64,000 nucleotides of DNA from Neckera pumila (taxonomy: Eukaryota > Streptophyta > Bryopsida > Hypnales > Neckeraceae): the NCBI GenBank assembly GCA_963969595.1, contig OZ018410.1, forward strand, positions 27,842,913 through 27,906,912, read 5' to 3'. This document shows, one piece after another, positions 58,985-64,000 of the stretch. The stretch's first letter is position 1. Each line of letters starts with the position of its first letter. Position numbers and translations under genes: made by a program. Under the pieces are notes generated by a model, which did not search any database, was not told where the DNA came from, and worked only from the letters and a program-made list of their open reading frames with translations.

Positions 58985-61434
58985 TGAATCACAACCAATG
59001 GGGCAGCAATTAACCCCGGCTAAAGTTCCATTAGATTTGGATTTTGGAAAACTAAAATGAAGCCCATTAGAATTTTTGTTTATTTTTTAAATTATAAAAA
59101 AAGAAACTATGACAAATCTTCCTTGAGAATAGGAAACCATAGAAATGGCACGACAATTTGCCATGCCATTTCCGTGATTTTTCTTTTTAGGCATGATTTG
59201 TTGGGGCCTTCTATAATTGTTGTCATGTAGCTTGCTTCTAATGAGGTTCTATTTATGTTGTTCAAAGTCCGAGTTTGAACGTACTTGTGCCTATCCTTTG
59301 TGATTATTGATGTGTTTTCAATGGTAATAATCTCAAGTTCTAATTCCACACCAATCAAAAGATAGTGATTTTTGCCACAATTTATTGATGATACTCTAAC
59401 TTGAGATTGAAATATACTATTAGTGAGGATAAAAAATAGTGTTACCTACAAATAAATGTCACTCCATAATGTATATGTGTAAAAATTGATATAAGACAAT
59501 TATATCTTAGTCTATCCCAATATAATTATTTGATAGATAGTGTAATCTGATATATAAGAGTCATACATTTTACTAAAACAAAGACAAACCAATGTATGTA
59601 ATTTCAATAAAAGTCAATGGTTTTTTCTATAGCCTTGCATTAGTAAACAAATTCCACCCTACAGCAAGATAGGAGGAGGGAAAATGTATCTCCAGTCAAT
59701 TAAGCCCCCAAAATTAACCATTTCAGTTGCGAAAAAATCCATAAGGCCAAAAAACTATGTCATCTGAAATTTATTGTTGTGAAATTTTGTAGCATATCTC
59801 TTGTTGCCCTTATTGCTTATTATACTTACATAAAGAGAGGCTTAGGGAGAGATATTAGGATCTCTTTGCTTTTTAATATTAGAATTTTATTAATTCATTT
59901 TTCTAAAGAGGTTTGGTGGAAGATTGTAGATGTAATGGTCGAAGGATCCACTTTCCCTACCATGCTCTTCAATATATAATAGTTCAATGAATTCTCAACA
60001 TAAGACCGTGTCCTGTTTTACAATAAGGTAGGGGCTAAGGGCATCCAAAATTTGCCACCTTAGTATTATTTGACAAGACTCCTATCTCAATTTTACTTAT
60101 TTAGGACAATTGGTCTTGTAATGTCTAAACCAAATGAGTTGAGTAGGTTTCTATAAAGTCAATATTGAATGAAGTTTTGATATTCCATACAAGGTGTGAA
60201 CATGCACTCCCTTGAAAAAAATATTCCTCCCTTGAACCACATGCCCTAGATTAAAAATAATGTTGCCTTCTAAAATGGGTGCAAAGGGAAACATTGAGCA
60301 ACACAGGTTAAATTCCTTTTCTGATTTTGAATTTGACAAGTATGTAACCAACATAATCTAATATGCATTGGCCAATTTTTTTTCTTTTATGCATTGTGCT
60401 AAAATCTCAATGTAAGAGTCAAATGTGGACTTTATTAGGCAAGTTTGAATGAAAAACTTACATTTTTTTCGAATATCAATGACTTACAATGTATCATGTG
60501 GTTTAAATTTCCAAATTCTTTTCATATACTTCCATGATAGATTGGAACAATTTTGTATAATTGATTCAAAAATTTTGTTTTTTTGTTATTTTATTTTTGC
60601 TCAAAATTACAAAAAAACTGATACTTTCAAATATTTATTGTTCTAAACATACCTTGGGTCCTTGAAAGGTTTATAAAAATGGAAGTAGTAGAAAGTTTGT
60701 AGTTTCTACTAGTTGAAGCCTTTAAAAAACAAATAAAAAGGTGACAAGAACCAAAATTGTATAACCAATGAGTATAAAAGTCAAGCACCTACAATTAGAG
60801 GGATTATTCATTTAAAAGAGGTCTTGGCGATTAAAAGTGAAGCTTGATGCGTCAAGAATTACTACCTATTTGTAAAAACACATCTACAATACAAAAGACC
60901 ATCTACAATGAAAATGAAATATCAACAATATAGGAGACACATGTTGCAATCATGTTCTTCTTCACCAATTATTTTCCTTGAGCTATTGAATACCAATTGA
61001 GTTAGAACTTGTTATATGGTGTCTAAGTGATGCATTCAAAGGAAGAGATCATGGTTGAGTTTGCTAATTTATAGAATTTTCTCCCTACATTTAGTAGTAC
61101 AAAAGGTAGGCAAGCATTGGGCTCTCAAAGTCATAAATCTTCCTTATTGGATGTTTGTATAACGTCTTTAGTTCTTTTGGCTGGTATGAGTGGTTGCTCT
61201 ATTTGATAGTCTTGTTTTGGAATTCATGTTAGAACAAAATTTTCCTTTTGTGTTAGAAAAAAAGACTCAATCTTGGTGCACTGGAACCTCTTTCACCTAC
61301 CACCAAGAATATTGACTATTCTAACACCAATAACTCTCTTCAAAACAAAAATGATGATTTTATCTCTAGAATAAGCATATATGAGAGGTTTTCTAAATAC
61401 ATTCAAAAATCAACATAAGTGACTTGGTGTAACA
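58985..61434. other. Unassigned AT-rich DNA
   Basis: No gene is supported over 2.4 kb. Open frames of 65-83 codons (59107-59358 minus, 59779-59979 plus, 60151-60354 minus) match no known domain. No terminal repeats are seen. Confidence 0.35.
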
Positions 61435-61438
61435 TTAA

Positions 61439-62974
61439 ACTCTAAATGACCATTGTCCTTCTGGGAACAATTGGGCACGTACATACAGTCTGAATTTTTG
61501 TCCTTATTTTATAAATTCTTTTTGAAGATAGAAAAATTGATTAGCTTCATTGAATATTATTTTTTTCAATCAATGCTTGGTAACAAAAGTTGTGCCCAAA
61601 TAAGCTCAAAATAGAGGAGAAGGGCAACAAAAAAAATTTCAAAAATTTGAATTAATTTTTTTTTCTGCATAGAGTATACTTTTGTCTATATGGAAAGCTT
61701 TGATTCATTCTTTTTGGACCTTTTATGAGATTACTATGGACAATCTTGTTTTTCAAGCAATTAAAACATCTTTTTGAAAAAATAACTTGTAGGATTCATT
61801 TCTGAATGCAATTTTTATAATTTCTCAAAAAAATAATATCCACATGGGTTTGTTTGTTTTGTTTTTTAAAACAATCTCACCATTGGAATTAGTGCATTTT
61901 AATCCCTAAAAGCCCATTGTCCCTATGCGGGACAAATTGGATTTTGGGTAGGTACCTACGGGCTGAATTTTTGTCATGATTATCTAAAACTTTTTTTGAA
62001 GATAGAAAAAATGCTAAGCTTTGTGTGAATTACAATTTTTCCAAAAAAAAGTTCGACAAGGTTTAGTTTTTTTGCTAGAACTATCTCACCATTGGGATTA
62101 ATGCTTTTTAGTTCTATATAAAAGATATTAATACTTTAGATTTTCTTTCTATCTCGTACCTACTTCTACTTAAGAATTTTTTTAATAACAAAAATTAAGT
62201 TTTTTTGGATTTTTTTTCCTCTAGACTCTCAACTCAATCCTCCACTATAAAGATTTAAAGCTCAAAACTTTGTAGTGCAAAACATTTAATTTAAAAATGT
62301 TCGAAGTCATAAAATCTAGTTCCGCAATGTGCTGAAAAACTTGTTTTTTTCACTTTAAATGCAGATATCTTGCAATCTGTGCGGTCAAAAAATTTAGAAA
62401 TTTTATCCACATATTCTCATATTATTTAGGTGTAAGATCTTATGATTAGATGTGGAAAAAAAAGCATTTTAAATTTTTTTTAACTCTTTGCTATAAAAAT
62501 GGCAGTTTTGGATTTTTTTGGGCAATAAAAAGGCCTTGCGCCTTTAGGGGATATCAATAAGTTAGATTTTCCTTCCATCTCATACCTACTTCTACTTAAC
62601 AATTTTTTAAAGAATAAAAATTAATTTTTTTCGAATATTTTTTTCCTACACTCTCAACTCAATTCTCTACCATGAAGATTTAAAGCTGAAAACTTTGTAG
62701 TGCAAAATATTAAAGTTAATAAGGTTCAAAGTCAAATAATCTAGTCCCGCAATATGCTGAAAATCTTGTTTTTTTTACTTTAAACGCAAATATCTTGCAA
62801 TCCGTGTAGTCAAAAATTTTGAAATTTTTTCTACTCATTCTTATATTGGTTATGTGTAAGATCCTATGGATCGATGTGCAAAAAAAAAAATTCAATTTTT
62901 TTTATTCTTTGCTATAGAAATGGCAGGTTTTGAATGTTTTTTTTTGGTAGAGAAAAGGCCTTGGTCCTTCAGGA
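61439..62974 (+). mobile_element. Outer family I TTAA element, interrupted
   Basis: TTAA at 61435-61438 and 62975-62978. The L end is degenerate (ACTCTAAATGACCATTG, hairpin eroded). The R end is TTGGTCCTTCAGGA. A second family I copy sits at 61903-62550. The host resumes at about 62551 with GTTAGATTTTCCTTCC. Confidence 0.75.
61903..62550 (+). mobile_element. Nested, internally deleted family I element
   Basis: 648 bp, TTAA at 61899-61902. The L end TCCCTAAAAGCCCATTG has a GTCCC/GGGAC hairpin; the R end is GCGCCTTTAGGGG. About 270 bp of the middle is missing after about 62038. The right TTAA is absent (the next bases are ATATCAATAAG), suggesting a small deletion at the junction. Confidence 0.75.
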
Positions 62975-63463
62975 TTAAGGATGAAATGGACCAATGTACA
63001 GTAAGTTCATCTAATTTCAAGCTTGCTACTAAAACCAACCCATCTAAATTCCGTAGAGGAAAATGTACACTACATATAAGAAACCTCAAATTCCTTTTGG
63101 ATAGTTACACTAAAAATCAACACTTTAAAATCCATAATTCATTTATACCATCCCCCCTCCCCCCGAAAAAAAAGAAAAAGAAAAAAACATACATGCTAGC
63201 TACAAGAACATAACAAAACTCTTTCAATTGCCAAATAATGAGAACCAATGAACTCGTACTACTCCATGCATCCGACACTTCAATAATTCATATTGGTTCC
63301 ATGTTGCGATGCTTATTAGGTGTAGTTGTGTTTTTCAGTAGCTCAGGGATTGTACGCGAGTTATTCGAGTAAGGAGGGAGTGGTCCCGCGAGAGAATGTG
63401 GTTAGATGTCCAGTCCATGTCATGGGGCTGCCCTGATTGGTACAAGCGAGGAGGCGAGGCCGG

Positions 63464-63518
63464 GCCGTGAGGGTACACATCCCTTCCCTTCCCAGCCGTG
63501 AGGGTACACATCCCTTCC
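63464..63518. repeat. 31-bp tandem duplication
   Basis: GCCGTGAGGGTACACATCCC starts at 63464 and again at 63495, identical over at least 24 bases. Confidence 0.85.
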
Positions 63519-63674
63519 CGGCTGGCTGTCCTTCAGGTGAAAGTCTGGCTGGCTCGCAGTGAGTGTTTGTCAGTGTAAGAAGGAAGGAAGCCGGCCGGCC
63601 GGGGTAGCCGGGTACTCCCATTAGCATCATGTCACGAGGACTCATGATGCGCTCTCTCCGGACGCTCCAGAGAT

Positions 63675-63694
63675 GGACGGACGGACGGACGGAC
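63675..63694. repeat. GGAC tetranucleotide repeat
   Basis: Five GGAC units in a row, with further GGACGG nearby. Confidence 0.85.
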
Positions 63695-63901
63695 CAAAGG
63701 ACGGAAGGCCGGTAGTACGAACTTATGCGTGCTTGCTAGCAGGTGAGGCTTCTTGATGAGTCTGGGCCTCCAATTGTTTTCCCAGCTTAACTTATATACA
63801 CACATTATTAATACACTTGCACATTATTTGCCACCTTCCTCCTCATTCCTGTTGCCCTTGCAACAACCAGATTTGGCCGGAGGTGCAGGGGAATGGGTAC
63901 T

Positions 63902-63932
63902 GGGGGGGTGGGGGTGGGGGTGGGGGTGGGGG
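63902..63932 (+). repeat. G-run tract with G-quadruplex potential
   Basis: Five runs of five to seven G separated by single T. This meets the usual four-tract quadruplex pattern with one-base loops. Confidence 0.85.
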
Positions 63933-64000
63933 TTGTGTTCTCCGGACCCCTTGAATACTCATCACGGGTTTAAAAAAAGAAGTGACATGGAAATGAAACG

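Larger units (their letters stand above)
62979..64000. other. Unassigned DNA, GC-rich from 63340
   Basis: AT-rich to 63340, then GC-rich with several short tandem repeats and a G-run tract. A 94-codon minus-strand frame (63361-63645) lies over the repeats and matches nothing known. Might be the edge of a gene beyond the window. Confidence 0.3.

Noticed and set aside
59107..59358. 83-codon minus-strand frame
   Set aside because: Contains no motif that I can tie to a known family; length is not exceptional for this amount of sequence.
62866..63213. 115-codon plus-strand frame
   Set aside because: It starts within the R half of a family I element and runs into an A-rich tract.

Overview
This window looks like repeat-rich, AT-rich intergenic DNA of a land plant nuclear genome. 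Three things point there: a spliced FLZ (FCS-like zinc finger, DUF581) gene, which is a plant protein family; a 5'-truncated L1-type LINE carrying a zf-RVT-like C-terminus; and plant-type hAT, CACTA and TA-flanked miniature elements. The species cannot be fixed from sequence alone. The low gene density and unfamiliar repeats would suit a large non-flowering plant genome, but that is only an impression.

Only one ordinary host gene is convincing. It is the FLZ gene at about 36.5-39 kb on the + strand, with a GC-rich leader, a likely 5'-UTR intron (37007-37384), a CDS from 37491 to 38921 and one intron that splits the zinc finger. The rest is transposons, transposon relics, tandem repeats and unassigned sequence.

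The dominant signal is a group of non-coding elements of about 0.9 kb, in roughly twenty copies covering about a third of the window. Each is bounded by TTAA and near-identical terminal inverted repeats (outer bases TTAACCCCTAAAGGACC, mirrored at the other end). I call them family I (ends L and R), family II (ends b and a, recognisably homologous to L and R) and family III (TTAACCCCAAAGTGACA). L or b on the left is called + strand here. Several copies are nested inside one another. One nesting (46777-47689 inside 46322-48073) has intact relatives in the window that keep a single TTAA at the same point, so the target duplication is TTAA. That is the rule for piggyBac and Sola3 transposons, but no transposase is present here.

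Other elements have complete boundaries. They are a hAT-type MITE with an 8-bp duplication (57748-58063), a CACTA-type element with a 3-bp duplication (55356-56964), a TA-flanked palindromic MITE (54801-54938) and the LINE with a 14-bp duplication (33940-34428).

Layout: 0-6.5 kb nested family I elements; 6.5-15 kb unassigned DNA with GC-rich patches and a 20-bp minisatellite; 15-32.9 kb families I, II and III plus an inverted dispersed repeat; 33-41.4 kb LINE, FLZ gene and tandem repeats; 41-55 kb dense TTAA elements; 55-64 kb CACTA, hAT, more TTAA elements and a GC-rich end with a G-quadruplex tract.
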